Shown: positions 43,981 through 53,231, counted from the stretch's first letter. The stretch: DNA of 64,000 bases from JBNLBS01 sp050303415 (GCA_050303415.1 JBNLBS010000009.1:1-64000); one strand, 5' to 3'. Notes: generated by a model not told the origin, from the sequence alone. Numbers and translations are program-made.

Positions 43981-46028
43981 GCTTGAACCTTCTCCTCACG
44001 GTGCTTGCCGGTCAAGGCGAACAGCAGCGGCAGAAGCATGAACAGTGTCCAGCTATCGATGGCACCACTACCATGACCGGCACGTGGTTGGGAATACATC
44101 GGCTGGTTGGCATCCAGGCGGCGCGAAGTTACCGGAGCTGCGGCACGCTGCTGCTGTGCCGCGTGTTCCACAGCAACACGCTTCTTGTTTCTGCGCACTA
44201 TGTTACGGGCATGGAACTGCTCATCACGCATTACTACCATTGAAGTGTAATCACTGACCAGGCTGTATTCCAGGGCCAGATCGGTAGCGGCCTGCTTCAG
44301 ATCGGCCTTTTCGCCGAAGTCCTCCATCTCGCTCTGCATCTGCTCGATAGATGCATAGGCCCACAAACGTTCCAGCTCAGGATGCTGGTTGCTTGCGGCC
44401 GGAAAGGCGAAACGGGTCTGGTAGCTCTTCGGCTGGCCGGAGACCTTGCCGCTTAATTGTACCTCGACCATGCCATCGCCCCAGTAGTGTCCCATCAGGA
44501 TCAATTGCTCGCCGCGATATAGGCTGCCGATCTCTTTGGGCGTAATGTCGGCGGTCTTCACGCCTTTTATATCGACTGTTACACCATGCAGGGCCTGATG
44601 TGTAACCTTGCCGGTAGCGGCAAGAATCTGGCCTACGATGTCATCACTGTTGGAGATACTAACGGCGAAACCGTTAGAGGCCTTGGTTATCGCTTCAAGT
44701 AGCGGACGGTTGGCGCTATTGCCCATGATAAAGGTGAAAAGACGGGTGTCCTTATCTTTCAGCATATTAATGAACCGGCGCTGTTTGGTTTCATCGACGT
44801 TTGCCACTCCATCGGTGACCAGCACAACGGCGCTGGTGCGATCCGCATCGAGTGAATTAAGACCCAGGCTCAGGCCGGAGAAAAGATTGGTGCTGCTGCC
44901 AGGCTGCACGGCAGCAACCTGTTGACTGTAGTGTTTTACGTTGTCCGGCGTGGCGTCGACGTAGCCACTGGTCAGTTCACGCGCAATATCATTGAACAGG
45001 ACAATACGGAAACGGTCGTTCTGACGCATTTTACCCAGCGCACGTTGTACGCCATCGGCCAGGGTAGCGTATTTGCCTGACATCGAACCGGAAATATCCA
45101 GCACGAAAATCCAATCGCTACCCTCGATGATCGGCTGCAGGTCATCGCCTGGAGTCAGGGTTAACATGAAGGTGCCGCGTTTACTTGTATCAGGCTTGTA
45201 GGTAACCAGATCAACGCTGCCAGGTAGTCCTGGTTGATGACGCCAGTAGACCACCAGATCCTGATCCAGGACAAAGACCGGCTGGCTGTTATTGGTAGCT
45301 GGGGTGCCTTCCTCTGCCACCGGATTGCTGTTACCCAGGCTTACTTGCCACTCGTCGCTACCGATCTGCTGAATGGCCGCCTGTGGCTGGTTCGGCAAGC
45401 GCAATGCATCGATGGGGTAAGACGAACGTAACTTCATGTCAAAGCTAAAACTACCGGTGACCTTGTCGTTGCCGGTCCAGAAGGCAAGCTTCTGCTCATC
45501 CACGCCCCCTTCTTCTAACGGGTAGACGTAGCGACCGATGCCGGTATCAACAAACACCGTCTGCATGTAGACCAGTCGGATGCGTGTATCCTGCCCGGCG
45601 CGTACGGGATTGACGCTGATATCAAAGGTTTTGTAGCTATCCTTTTCGGTGATCCCCGCTTCACGTCCGGCAGCCTTTTCCTCCTCGTAGATCTTGCGCG
45701 CCTTCTGCTTCTCCAACACCTCACCAATCACCGGCTTGCCATCGATCCACATGGTGAACTCCGCCACCGCGCCGTGTTCCGGCACTGGGAATGAGTAAAT
45801 TGCTTCCAGATCCTGGTTCTGAGGATTGTGGAATACCTGCTCCACAGTGGTGATGGCATAACCATCTTCTACTACTACGGAAACGTGATGGTCTTTAATA
45901 TCCAGTGCCGGCAGGCTGCCGTCACTCGGAGTCAACAGGCCGGCCGCCTGGGCCACGCTGCCCACAAACAAGGCTGCGGTTATCACCATGGCACGCCAGC
46001 TATTATCATACAGTGTAGAAATTTTCAT
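43977..46028 (-). CDS. VIT/vWA-domain surface protein with GlyGly-CTERM-like tail
   Basis: The 683-residue protein has a signal peptide (residues about 1-29), a VIT domain (about 40-165), a vWA domain whose MIDAS is DISGS (311-315), and a C-terminal GlyGly-CTERM-like segment: GHGSGAID, a hydrophobic stretch WTLFMLLPLLFALTG and basic residues. Such proteins are anchored or released after rhombosortase processing. rrtA overlaps its 3' end. GGAGAGAAAT precedes the ATG. The promoter lies in the TetR operator region. Adhesive or metal-dependent binding is suggested by the MIDAS; its ligand is unknown. Confidence 0.88.
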   Translation of the reverse strand: MKISTLYDNSWRAMVITAALFVGSVAQAAGLLTPSDGSLPALDIKDHHVSVVVEDGYAITTVEQVFHNPQNQDLEAIYSFPVPEHGAVAEFTMWIDGKPVIGEVLEKQKARKIYEEEKAAGREAGITEKDSYKTFDISVNPVRAGQDTRIRLVYMQTVFVDTGIGRYVYPLEEGGVDEQKLAFWTGNDKVTGSFSFDMKLRSSYPIDALRLPNQPQAAIQQIGSDEWQVSLGNSNPVAEEGTPATNNSQPVFVLDQDLVVYWRHQPGLPGSVDLVTYKPDTSKRGTFMLTLTPGDDLQPIIEGSDWIFVLDISGSMSGKYATLADGVQRALGKMRQNDRFRIVLFNDIARELTSGYVDATPDNVKHYSQQVAAVQPGSSTNLFSGLSLGLNSLDADRTSAVVLVTDGVANVDETKQRRFINMLKDKDTRLFTFIMGNSANRPLLEAITKASNGFAVSISNSDDIVGQILAATGKVTHQALHGVTVDIKGVKTADITPKEIGSLYRGEQLILMGHYWGDGMVEVQLSGKVSGQPKSYQTRFAFPAASNQHPELERLWAYASIEQMQSEMEDFGEKADLKQAATDLALEYSLVSDYTSMVVMRDEQFHARNIVRRNKKRVAVEHAAQQQRAAAPVTSRRLDANQPMYSQPRAGHGSGAIDSWTLFMLLPLLFALTGKHREEKVQA

Positions 46029-46040
46029 ATTTCTCTCCTA

Positions 46041-46059
46041 AATTAAACGGTGTTTAATT
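46041..46059. promoter_or_regulatory. TetR-type operator palindrome 1
   Basis: AATTAAAC GGT GTTTAATT, arms of 8 around GGT. It lies nearest the VIT gene start. Its TNAAC-N3-GTTNA core recurs in the next two sites. Confidence 0.7.
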
Positions 46060-46099
46060 ATGTTGCAATAAAATTCCGCAATACGCGGAGAATTATTAT

Positions 46100-46112
46100 T
46101 GAACAGTGTTCA
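46100..46112. promoter_or_regulatory. TetR-type operator palindrome 2
   Basis: TGAAC AGT GTTCA, same core as the neighbouring sites, 56 bases from site 1 centre to centre. Confidence 0.7.
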
Positions 46113-46130
46113 GTTAATTTGTAACACAAA

Positions 46131-46147
46131 ATTGAACGGCGTTCAAT
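46131..46147. promoter_or_regulatory. TetR-type operator palindrome 3
   Basis: ATTGAAC GGC GTTCAAT, arms of 7, 33 bases from site 2. It lies closest to the tetR ATG, suitable for autoregulation. Confidence 0.72.
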
Positions 46148-46194
46148 AATAATGTATTATTTGTTTGTAAAAATATTCAACGAAGAGGATAAAT

Positions 46195-46794
46195 ATGGCC
46201 CGTCGTAGCGATCATAGCCGAGAGGAAATCCGCCAGCTGGCCCTCAATGCAGCCGAAACGATTGTTGCCGCTAATGGTTATAAGGGCTTGTCCGCGCGCA
46301 AGGTTGCCAGTGCCATCGGTTATACCGTTGGCACGCTCTATCTGGTATTCAAGAACCTTGATGACCTGATCATCCAGATCAACGGGCGCACCCTGGATAA
46401 CCTCTATGACTGGCTGATTGAACGACGCGGTGATTGTAACGATGGACACCAGCGCCTGTTGTCGCTGGCCAGAGCCTACATCGATTACGCCGAACAGGAG
46501 TCTCCACGTTGGAACCTGTTGACCGAATATGTTACCGAGAGCAATGAGGAACTACCCGACTGGTATCAGGAAAAGTTGGCCAAGGTCTTCAGCCTGGTGG
46601 AAAGCTCATTGGCCGAGTGTAATAGCAGCCAAGATGCACTCACCGTGCAACAGGCAGCCAGGGTGTTGTGGGCCGGGGTCAACGGCATTTGTACCTTAAA
46701 AATACGTCATCGCCTCAGCCTGTCTGGCGGGCAAACCGAAATCGAGATGGCGGAAATGCTGATCAATACCTTCCTTAAAGGATTTTCTCGTTGA
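46195..46794 (+). CDS. TetR-family regulator
   Basis: The 199-residue protein has the TetR helix-turn-helix at its N-terminus (KGLSARKVASAIGYTVGTLYLVFKN, residues about 30-55) and a divergent helical ligand-binding part. It is divergent from the VIT/vWA gene with three palindromes of shared core between them, so it very likely controls that operon and itself. The start follows GAAGAGGATAAAT. The inducer is unknown. Confidence 0.88.
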   Translation: MARRSDHSREEIRQLALNAAETIVAANGYKGLSARKVASAIGYTVGTLYLVFKNLDDLIIQINGRTLDNLYDWLIERRGDCNDGHQRLLSLARAYIDYAEQESPRWNLLTEYVTESNEELPDWYQEKLAKVFSLVESSLAECNSSQDALTVQQAARVLWAGVNGICTLKIRHRLSLSGGQTEIEMAEMLINTFLKGFSR

Positions 46795-46931
46795 AAACCC
46801 AATCCCGATATTTTCTCTTCGGGCTCGTCGTACGTTTTAAAACGGAACGGCAGGCGCAGGCATGGGTTATGCGAGCCCTGGATGAAAGTGCAGCCGCCCT
46901 ACCCCGGCGAGTCCGGGAAATATGTTCTTAA
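46791..46931 (+). CDS. Possible small ORF coupled to tetR
   Basis: A 46-codon frame starts at TTG overlapping the tetR stop, with AAAGGA eight bases upstream, and reads KTQSRYFLFGLVVRFKTERQ then more charged residues. No family is recognised. It could be a small protein or a gene fragment. Confidence 0.25.
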   Translation: MKTQSRYFLFGLVVRFKTERQAQAWVMRALDESAAALPRRVREICS

Positions 46932-47116
46932 GAGAAACAAAAAATCGCTTCTTTCTTATGATTGGCTAATACCATGCCCGTCATACTATAGATATGCAGT
47001 AATTTATCTGTAGCAACAACATCGGCACCCTTCTCTATGAGGCATCGAACAAATCGGTTTATTGCTACCTGCCCACTCTGTTCATCAGGCCGGTCTCGCT
47101 GATGAAGAAAATATTA
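46928..47116 (-). pseudogene. Ankyrin-like reading-frame fragment
   Basis: On the minus strand a start-less frame contains RCLIEKGADVVATDK, which looks like one ankyrin repeat unit, then LLHIYSMTGMVLANH before a stop. The plus strand of the same bases is also open for part of the way, so the call is uncertain. The remaining bases 47117-47308 show nothing clear. Confidence 0.3.
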
Positions 47117-47308
47117 CAAGTAAAAGATTAGAAAGAGATTATATGGTTTTGACAGGCCAAGGAATGGGGCTATTTGAATGACAGGTTTACACCAATACCT
47201 ATCCGCTTTATTATGAACCGAATAAGCGTATGTCTTGATCCAAAACACTGATGGAAAGAAGGAAAATTCTATACAGTTTCAATGTTTCTAATAACGAGGA
47301 CTGCGAGA

Positions 47309-47437
47309 ATGAAAATTCCAGAAAATCTTAAGAATATTGCTTTGATATTGTTCGTATTATTAGTCTTGGGTGTAGTTGTTTATATCTACTCCACTGCTAC
47401 CATGAGCATGGGGGATTTTTCGGGTAATGGTAGATAA
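47309..47437 (+). CDS. Small single-pass membrane protein
   Basis: A 42-residue frame begins ATGAAAATTCC with GAGGA at 47295-47299. It reads a short polar start (MKIPENLKNI), a hydrophobic span ALILFVLLVLGVVVYIYS, and a short polar tail ending GNGR. The composition fits a membrane peptide. No homologue is recognised. The 160 bases after it hold no recognisable gene. Confidence 0.5.
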   Translation: MKIPENLKNIALILFVLLVLGVVVYIYSTATMSMGDFSGNGR

Positions 47438-47597
47438 CACTGGATCAAGATCGAAAATACACATGACCAGATTTTTGAAGTTCCTATAAAAAAGCTACAT
47501 CATTAAAAAATCAGGCTGAACTTAAATCATTACTCAAAACCAACCTATCCAAATTGGAACGTTTCTATGATGCCTAATTGTGCCAGCAACATTGGCG

Positions 47598-48110
47598 CTA
47601 AAAACAAGCTGCATAATCCAGAAGCAACTCGTTGCAATTGAAGAATATGCGTGGATAGTCGATTCGAATAATTAATTTCAGACCGTATTCAAAATAAACC
47701 AATAACACCAACAAGCGCGCCAGCGCCGCCCACAGCCGGTCGCTGCAATTAATGGAATTGCGCCAAACGCACAAGGTCCAAAACATTATCGGCGTGAATA
47801 AGATAAAGTGCACTTCATCCCAACTGGAAACGGTAAACACGCCTTGCTTGGCCAGATTGTCGACTCCATATAACGCAGCATTCAGAAATAAAAAGAACGG
47901 CCAGAACACTTGCCATAAATATAACCTGCCCAACCAAGCCATCTGCAGGTACCCCCTGCCAGCGGCCTGAAGTTCGTCTTCTTCAATTCTTTCAAACTCC
48001 GGAGCAGTTAGCCAACAAAAGCCGGCAACCGTTAGTACGATCAACGCAAATTCCCACGGTTGTAACACCGCCATGTCGTAAAAAAAAATCGGTAAGGAAT
48101 TAATAAACAT
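47598..48110 (-). CDS. Hypothetical membrane protein
   Basis: The 170-residue protein has about four hydrophobic segments (near 14-35, 60-80, 100-120 and 125-150) separated by short charged loops. Its sequence is not recognised. It is not near other genes of known role; the surrounding region contains gene debris. Coding status is supported by the hydrophobic pattern and length only. Confidence 0.55.
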   Translation of the reverse strand: MFINSLPIFFYDMAVLQPWEFALIVLTVAGFCWLTAPEFERIEEDELQAAGRGYLQMAWLGRLYLWQVFWPFFLFLNAALYGVDNLAKQGVFTVSSWDEVHFILFTPIMFWTLCVWRNSINCSDRLWAALARLLVLLVYFEYGLKLIIRIDYPRIFFNCNELLLDYAACF

Positions 48111-48463
48111 TTATGCTCCATGTTGCAAAGGCTATCGCGACAAAACCATCACCCTGCCACGGTGTGAATCAGCATCAAAAAATTGCCGGTTTTAGCCCAA
48201 AAAAGCGTCAACAGTTTTCACTAAAATTGTATGTTTTTGTTTTTAAAAGCTATTATAGAATTTTTTTAAATCAGGAACTGGAAAATATTGGATACTGATT
48301 AACATTGTGTTTAGCTTTGTTCAAAATTCATTGCACTAGCTGAACTCACATCGAGCAAAATTTTGGCCCTACCGACACCAGCACTTGGATAATCATACAC
48401 CACTATCACAAGCAGCATTTAGTAAAGCACAGTGGAATAGTAACCACAGACAAATAAAATATT
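48111..48463. other. Intergenic region without recognised gene
   Basis: About 350 A+T-rich bases between two genes on the minus strand. Short open frames here look random. I see no tRNA, strong promoter or terminator. Confidence 0.4.
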
Positions 48464-49492
48464 TCATTTCTCTTCCCTCTTGGCTAAGCTGTCATAGTTT
48501 ACAACCCAATGTTGCCGTAAAAATTCCACAATCCGCATCTCCAACCAATAACCCGGCCGCAACGGATTTTGTCCGTTGATATAACCTACATGTCCACCAC
48601 CTTCCGTTACTTCCAGGCAAACCTTTGACGATAATTCATCCGCACCCGGAATCACTTTTTCTGTCATAAATGGGTCCGCCCTGTCCTGTAACAGCAACGT
48701 CGGAATGGCGATATCTTTAAGATATTGTCTGGAGCTGGATAAGCGATAATAGTCATGGACATCTCGAAAGCCGTGTAATGGCGCAACGACCCGGTCGTCA
48801 TATTCCCAAAAAGACTTAATTTTGGCCAAATCACCTAAACGAGTAATTTTTTCTGCTTCCGTATGCTTACCAGTGGCCCGTAAAAAAGCATGTTTCCGAG
48901 CCATATACTGTTTCAGCTCCATTAATAAGCGATTGCGATAGAGACGTGAGAAGCCCAAATCCATTTTTTCGGCGCATAAAGACAACACAAGAGGCACAGA
49001 AACAGCCACAGCAGAGGTTACGGAAACCCGGTTGGATTGCTCGCCCAACCATTTCAACAAGACATTGCCACCTAATGAAACCCCGATCACGGCAATTTCG
49101 GTATCCGGCTCGCGCTTACGTAAACTTTCGAATAAAAAATCAAGATCACCAGTATCACCTGAATGATAGGCACGTGCCAACCAATTCGGCTCACCGCTGC
49201 ACCCCCGAAAGTTTAATGCCGCACTTCGCCAACCTTGGCTGAGTAATTTTTTTTGCAAGCCGAGGATGTAACCGGAATTAGAACTTCCGGTTAAGCCGTG
49301 TAATAAAATTACCAAAGGCCCATTGCCTTTTCCGCAATAATCGATATCGATAAAATCATTATCCGGCGTAAACAAACGCTCACGCCAACATCCAGAAAGC
49401 AATACCGACCTGCGCAACAGAGCCGGATAAATCGTCTGTAGATGTTTATTCCGTAACCACCAAGCCGGTTGGAACGCACTTTGCACTGACAT
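48464..49492 (-). CDS. YheT-like alpha/beta hydrolase
   Basis: The 342-residue protein matches the YheT-type hydrolase family. It begins AWWLRNKHLQTIYPALLRR, has VILLHGLTGSSNS, the nucleophile elbow GVSLGGNVLLKWLG, a likely acid near LLLQDRADPF, and the histidine in EGGGHVGYI. These enzymes are esterases of uncertain substrate. It stands alone, with no evident operon. Confidence 0.88.
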   Translation of the reverse strand: MSVQSAFQPAWWLRNKHLQTIYPALLRRSVLLSGCWRERLFTPDNDFIDIDYCGKGNGPLVILLHGLTGSSNSGYILGLQKKLLSQGWRSAALNFRGCSGEPNWLARAYHSGDTGDLDFLFESLRKREPDTEIAVIGVSLGGNVLLKWLGEQSNRVSVTSAVAVSVPLVLSLCAEKMDLGFSRLYRNRLLMELKQYMARKHAFLRATGKHTEAEKITRLGDLAKIKSFWEYDDRVVAPLHGFRDVHDYYRLSSSRQYLKDIAIPTLLLQDRADPFMTEKVIPGADELSSKVCLEVTEGGGHVGYINGQNPLRPGYWLEMRIVEFLRQHWVVNYDSLAKREEK

Positions 49493-49687
49493 AAGCTAAT
49501 ACATTCAATTGCTCAAGCATTAGATGATATTTTCATTGTTCGATTATGCCATAACCCACTGACGAACGGTTAAGTTGATAATGCCAAGAAAAGTTATACT
49601 GTCTCAAATATGACTAAAGGAAAACGCTAATTGTTAGTGCGCCTTTGTTTCTAAACCACATAAAGTAAACGAATTTCTAATTACCGT
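49493..49687. other. Intergenic region, left part
   Basis: 195 bases upstream of the hydrolase gene, leading to an integrase remnant. I see no recognisable gene. Confidence 0.4.
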
Positions 49688-49783
49688 TTATCTTCCTAAT
49701 CGTTTTTTCTGTGACCTCTCATCCCGTAAATCATATCCCGCTGTTGTCTGAATATCGTTATGCCCAGCCAGCTGACTTGTCAT
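49688..49783 (-). pseudogene. Tyrosine recombinase C-terminal remnant
   Basis: On the minus strand MTSQLAGHNDIQTTAGYDLR and DERSQKKRLGR resemble the last catalytic segment (the AGHxxIxTTxxY motif) of phage-type integrases. About 31 codons remain. It is 0.6 kb from tRNA-Lys, a common integration target, though no attachment repeat was found. Confidence 0.6.
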
Positions 49784-49947
49784 ACTGAAAGCACACTAAC
49801 TCTAACCGGGTTAACACGCATTATTACGGAATAAACGTATAAAATAACATCAACATTTGAATACCTGATTTTGACCGGAGTTTGCCATTAACACAGCACT
49901 GGGCTACACTTTTGTTTCGCAGGCCTCCATTTGACAGAGGGCATGAT

Positions 49948-50265
49948 ATGTTAAGATTAATGAGATGGTACCGCATCATACTTTCCCGTCAAGAATATGA
50001 ATCCGGTGAATTGCACGTACTTTTGGGAGCATTCCATGCCGCCTATATTGCTCGAAATGGACCTGATGGCATGGCGATGCTTGGATGCTGGAGTGATGAA
50101 GATTGCTATTTCGTTTATATCACCCCTAGATCAGTGCGTCATATCTTACCTTTACTCGATGCATATTCAGCAAAGCAGAGCAACAGACCTGAAATTGCCC
50201 ATTTGACTTTGATCTACGGAGATCAATCTACAGGTTCATATTATGAAACCGAATTAGAGGCTTAA
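49948..50265 (+). CDS. Conserved hypothetical small protein
   Basis: The protein (105 residues from MLRLMRWYR) is not recognised; it contains GELHVLLGAFHAAYIARNG and SVRHILPLLDAY. The start at 49948 follows GAGGGCATGAT; a longer frame from TTG at 49882 is less likely. It is probably a real gene on base composition, but function cannot be given. Confidence 0.5.
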   Translation: MLRLMRWYRIILSRQEYESGELHVLLGAFHAAYIARNGPDGMAMLGCWSDEDCYFVYITPRSVRHILPLLDAYSAKQSNRPEIAHLTLIYGDQSTGSYYETELEA

Positions 50266-50356
50266 TACTTTCGCATAGTAAATACCCCGAAATAATCCGA
50301 CACTATTTACATCAGACTTCAAATTCACGGCACAATTACACACAAAATAACAGACA

Positions 50357-50392
50357 TAAAAAAAGCAGCATCGAATTAACGATAACTGCTTT
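50357..50392 (-). terminator. Intrinsic terminator after tRNA-Lys
   Basis: On the minus strand AAAGCAG and CTGCTTT form a stem with internal ATCG/CGAT pairing, followed by a run of T. It lies 14 bases after the tRNA end. Confidence 0.75.
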
Positions 50393-50405
50393 CTTTATAA
50401 TATGA

Positions 50406-50481
50406 TGGTGGGTCGTGAGCGATTCGAACGCTCGACCATCGCATTAAAAGTGCGGTGCTCTACCAGCTGAGCTAACGACCC
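50406..50481 (-). tRNA. tRNA-Lys (anticodon TTT)
   Basis: The minus strand gives a cloverleaf beginning GGGTCGTTAGCTCAGCTGGT, with anticodon loop CTTTTAA, T-loop GTTCGAATC and an encoded CCA at 50406-50408. The first anticodon-stem pair is C-A, a mismatch. It agrees with bacterial tRNA-Lys otherwise. Confidence 0.96.
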
Positions 50482-50541
50482 TGTAAAGACTGCCTATTAT
50501 AAAGATTTTTAAGATTCTGGCAAGTACTTTTTTAACTTTTT

Positions 50542-51219
50542 TTACTTTTCCTGGTACCGTGTTGGATCCTGAATACCGGCATTACTAAATCCCGCCTTTC
50601 TTAATCGACAGGCATCGCATTCCCCACATGCCCTACCGTCGCTATCGGCAGAATAGCAGGATACAGTATGGGCATAGTCTACACCCAGCTCAGCACCTTG
50701 CTGAATAATTTCCGCCTTGCTAAGCGAAATCAATGGCGTATGTATGGTAATTGTTTCACCTTCAACGCCGGCTTTGGTTGCCAGGTTTGCCATCTGCTGA
50801 AAGGCTTTGATAAATTCCGGTCTGCAATCAGGATAACCTGAATAGTCGACGGCGTTAACACCGATAAAGATATCATGAGCATGCAGCACTTCAGCCCAGC
50901 CCAGGGCAAATGACAGGAACACGGTATTTCTAGCCGGTACGTAGGTTACCGGAATGCCTTCCTGTAGCTGTTTGGGCACATCAATATGATCATCGGTTAA
51001 GGCTGAACCACCTATGGCGTTTAGACCTAAGCTGATTATTTTGTGATCTTCCACTTGATAATGTTTGGCTATTTTGCCGGCCGCCTGCAGTTCGGCGTTA
51101 TGCCGCTGGCCGTAATCAAAGCTTAAGGCATAGCATTGATAGCCTTGTTGCTTGGCCAGTGCCAGTACGGTTATGGAGTCTAGTCCGCCGGAAAGCAGGA
51201 TAATGGCTTTTTTTTGCAT
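50542..51219 (-). CDS. queC: 7-cyano-7-deazaguanine synthase
   Basis: QueC makes preQ0 from 7-carboxy-7-deazaguanine in queuosine synthesis. The 225-residue protein has the PP-loop LLSGGLDSITVLALA, YVPARNTVFLSFAL and the zinc-binding CGECDACRLRKAGF near the C-terminus. It follows queE on the minus strand. Length and motifs are typical. Confidence 0.96.
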   Translation of the reverse strand: MQKKAIILLSGGLDSITVLALAKQQGYQCYALSFDYGQRHNAELQAAGKIAKHYQVEDHKIISLGLNAIGGSALTDDHIDVPKQLQEGIPVTYVPARNTVFLSFALGWAEVLHAHDIFIGVNAVDYSGYPDCRPEFIKAFQQMANLATKAGVEGETITIHTPLISLSKAEIIQQGAELGVDYAHTVSCYSADSDGRACGECDACRLRKAGFSNAGIQDPTRYQEK

Positions 51220-51263
51220 AGATGTCGTGCTGTTTTACAATAAAGCGTATTTTGTTAAATCAA

Positions 51264-51905
51264 TTACTTGCCTTGAGCATCCTGCCAAAGGAGTTTATGC
51301 AGTTGTATTTGAAACCTGACAGGTAATCGGTCTCTTAGAATTTTTTCCGCCAGCTCGGTCGGATTTTGTATATCCATTGATGGCGAAAATAATAATTCAC
51401 ACCGCTTATCCAGTTCATATTGCTCGATCATCGATTTCGACCACTCATAGTCTTCATCATTTGCAATAACGAACTTTACCTGATCCTGTGGGTTCAAATA
51501 GCGGATATTTTGATAATGGTTTCGTTCCTGCTCATTGGAGCTGGGGGTTTTAAGGTCCATTACCTTTACGATGCGCGGATCGACTTCGGATACATCCAGG
51601 GCACCGCTGGTTTCCAGCGATACCTGATAACCCTTGTCTGCCAATAATGTCATCAGTTCCTGACAGGCCGGTTGCGCCAATGGCTCGCCGCCAGTGACTG
51701 TAACGTATTTGCACTGGTACCGGTCAACATCAGCCAGTATTTCATCCAGGGTCATTTTTTGACCACCGGTAAACGCATATGTGGTATCGCAATAACTGCA
51801 TCGCAACGGGCAGCCGGTTAAACGGATAAATACTGTCGGCAAACCAACGGTATTCGATTCACCCTGGAGTGAATAGAATATTTCGGTAATTCTTAACGAA
51901 CTCAC
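51264..51905 (-). CDS. queE: 7-carboxy-7-deazaguanine synthase
   Basis: QueE is a radical SAM enzyme of queuosine synthesis. The 213-residue protein has the modified cluster motif CPLRCSYCDTTYAF, preceded by EIFYSLQGES, and VTVTGGEPLAQPAC. Its start codon is GTG next to the cpoB stop, so it is coupled to the tol operon. Confidence 0.95.
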   Translation of the reverse strand: MSSLRITEIFYSLQGESNTVGLPTVFIRLTGCPLRCSYCDTTYAFTGGQKMTLDEILADVDRYQCKYVTVTGGEPLAQPACQELMTLLADKGYQVSLETSGALDVSEVDPRIVKVMDLKTPSSNEQERNHYQNIRYLNPQDQVKFVIANDEDYEWSKSMIEQYELDKRCELLFSPSMDIQNPTELAEKILRDRLPVRFQIQLHKLLWQDAQGK

Positions 51906-51906
51906 G

Positions 51907-52665
51907 TCAGTTCGCTAGTTGCTGTATTTTCTTATTGGCCAGATGCGCTGCAGTAGTTCCCGGATACCCCACGGTGACTTTGGTAAAATAGTCTCTGGCT
52001 TTAACAGGATTGTTTTGATCCATCTCTATTACGCCAAGCTTATATAAAGCATCCGGCACTTTGGTGCTGTTTGGGTAATTTGCCACTAATCTATTAAATG
52101 CTTCACGCGCTGAATTAACATCCTTAACTACTTTGTAGGCTTCACCCAGCCAATATTGTGCATTATCTGCATATTCTCCATTGGGATAAGCGCTTAAGAA
52201 TGCATTAAAATCAGCAATGGCTTTGGTGTTATGACCATTTCTTAAAGTATCGTAGGCATCCTGATATTGTTGCTTTTCATTGCTCGAACTTTCCGTTGGA
52301 AGGTCCGCAGGCTTGACAGGCGGAGCGATCTGTACCGGCATGGCTTCCGGTTGTGTCGGGTTCTGTCCTGATGATACATTTTGCATACGCTGATCTAGAT
52401 CAGCATAAATGTTGTTTTGGCGTTTTTTTAGCTGAGTAATCGCATATGCCTGTTCTTCCACTACGCCTCTTAGTTGTTGCAATTCAACCTGTAACTGCTC
52501 CATGCGACCCAGTATTTCATTTAGGGTATCGTTGGATGATGGTTTAGAAGTATAACTTGCCCCACCGACAAAAACGGAGTTATCCACCACCGGCGGCAAC
52601 GGTTTGGCTTCAGCGAAAACACTGCCGCTAATAGCCGTCAATAACAGACATAAAACGATTTTCAT
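51907..52665 (-). CDS. cpoB: Cell division coordinator CpoB (YbgF)
   Basis: CpoB is a periplasmic TPR protein linking the Tol system with PBP1B. The 252-residue protein has a signal peptide (about 1-18), an N-terminal coiled coil (about 48-95) and three TPR units from about 130 (YQDAYDTLRNGHNTKAIADF onward). AGGAAATTAA precedes the ATG. It follows pal. Confidence 0.93.
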   Translation of the reverse strand: MKIVLCLLLTAISGSVFAEAKPLPPVVDNSVFVGGASYTSKPSSNDTLNEILGRMEQLQVELQQLRGVVEEQAYAITQLKKRQNNIYADLDQRMQNVSSGQNPTQPEAMPVQIAPPVKPADLPTESSSNEKQQYQDAYDTLRNGHNTKAIADFNAFLSAYPNGEYADNAQYWLGEAYKVVKDVNSAREAFNRLVANYPNSTKVPDALYKLGVIEMDQNNPVKARDYFTKVTVGYPGTTAAHLANKKIQQLAN

Positions 52666-52673
52666 TTAATTTC

Positions 52674-53231
52674 CTAATACGCTATTTCAACACGACGATT
52701 TAGTTGCCAGGCTGCTTCATCATGCCCTGTTGAAGCCGGTTTTTCTTCGCCGTAACTGACTTCATTGATTTGCATGGCCGATACGCCTTGCATTTTTAAC
52801 ATTCTTGAAACGGCTTTAGCCCTTTTTTCACCCAAGGCAATATTGTATTCTCTTGAGCCGCGCTCATCGCCATGACCTTCCAAAGTAATACGCTGTCCAG
52901 GATGCGACATCAAATATTGCGCATGCGCAGCAATTACCGGGACAAAATCCTGTTGAACTTCGGCACTGTCATACATAAAGTAGACAGTCAGTTGAGACAA
53001 TGGATTGTTCAGGTCACTGAATTCGGGCCCTAAAGCACTGATACCTCTACCGGTACCCTGAATTTCGGTTCCTGTTATGCCTGCATCGGCATCATTATAA
53101 CCGGCTGTTGCAGCTGCATCTCCGCCATTTGCAGTATCACCAGCCTCAGTAGCATCACTGTTAAACAGACTACACGCCGATAACATAGTTAGCGTTAGCA
53201 CACCCACCATCAAGGTTTGAACAATTTTCAT
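52674..53231 (-). CDS. pal: Peptidoglycan-associated lipoprotein
   Basis: Pal anchors the outer membrane to peptidoglycan. From the ATG at 53231 it has 185 residues, with lipobox MLSACS (Cys20) and a C-terminal OmpA-like domain (YFMYDSAEVQ, LEGHGDERGSREYNIALGEKRA, NRRVEIAY). The start is placed where GGAG is nine bases upstream; earlier in-frame codons are poorer. Confidence 0.92.
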   Translation of the reverse strand: MKIVQTLMVGVLTLTMLSACSLFNSDATEAGDTANGGDAAATAGYNDADAGITGTEIQGTGRGISALGPEFSDLNNPLSQLTVYFMYDSAEVQQDFVPVIAAHAQYLMSHPGQRITLEGHGDERGSREYNIALGEKRAKAVSRMLKMQGVSAMQINEVSYGEEKPASTGHDEAAWQLNRRVEIAY

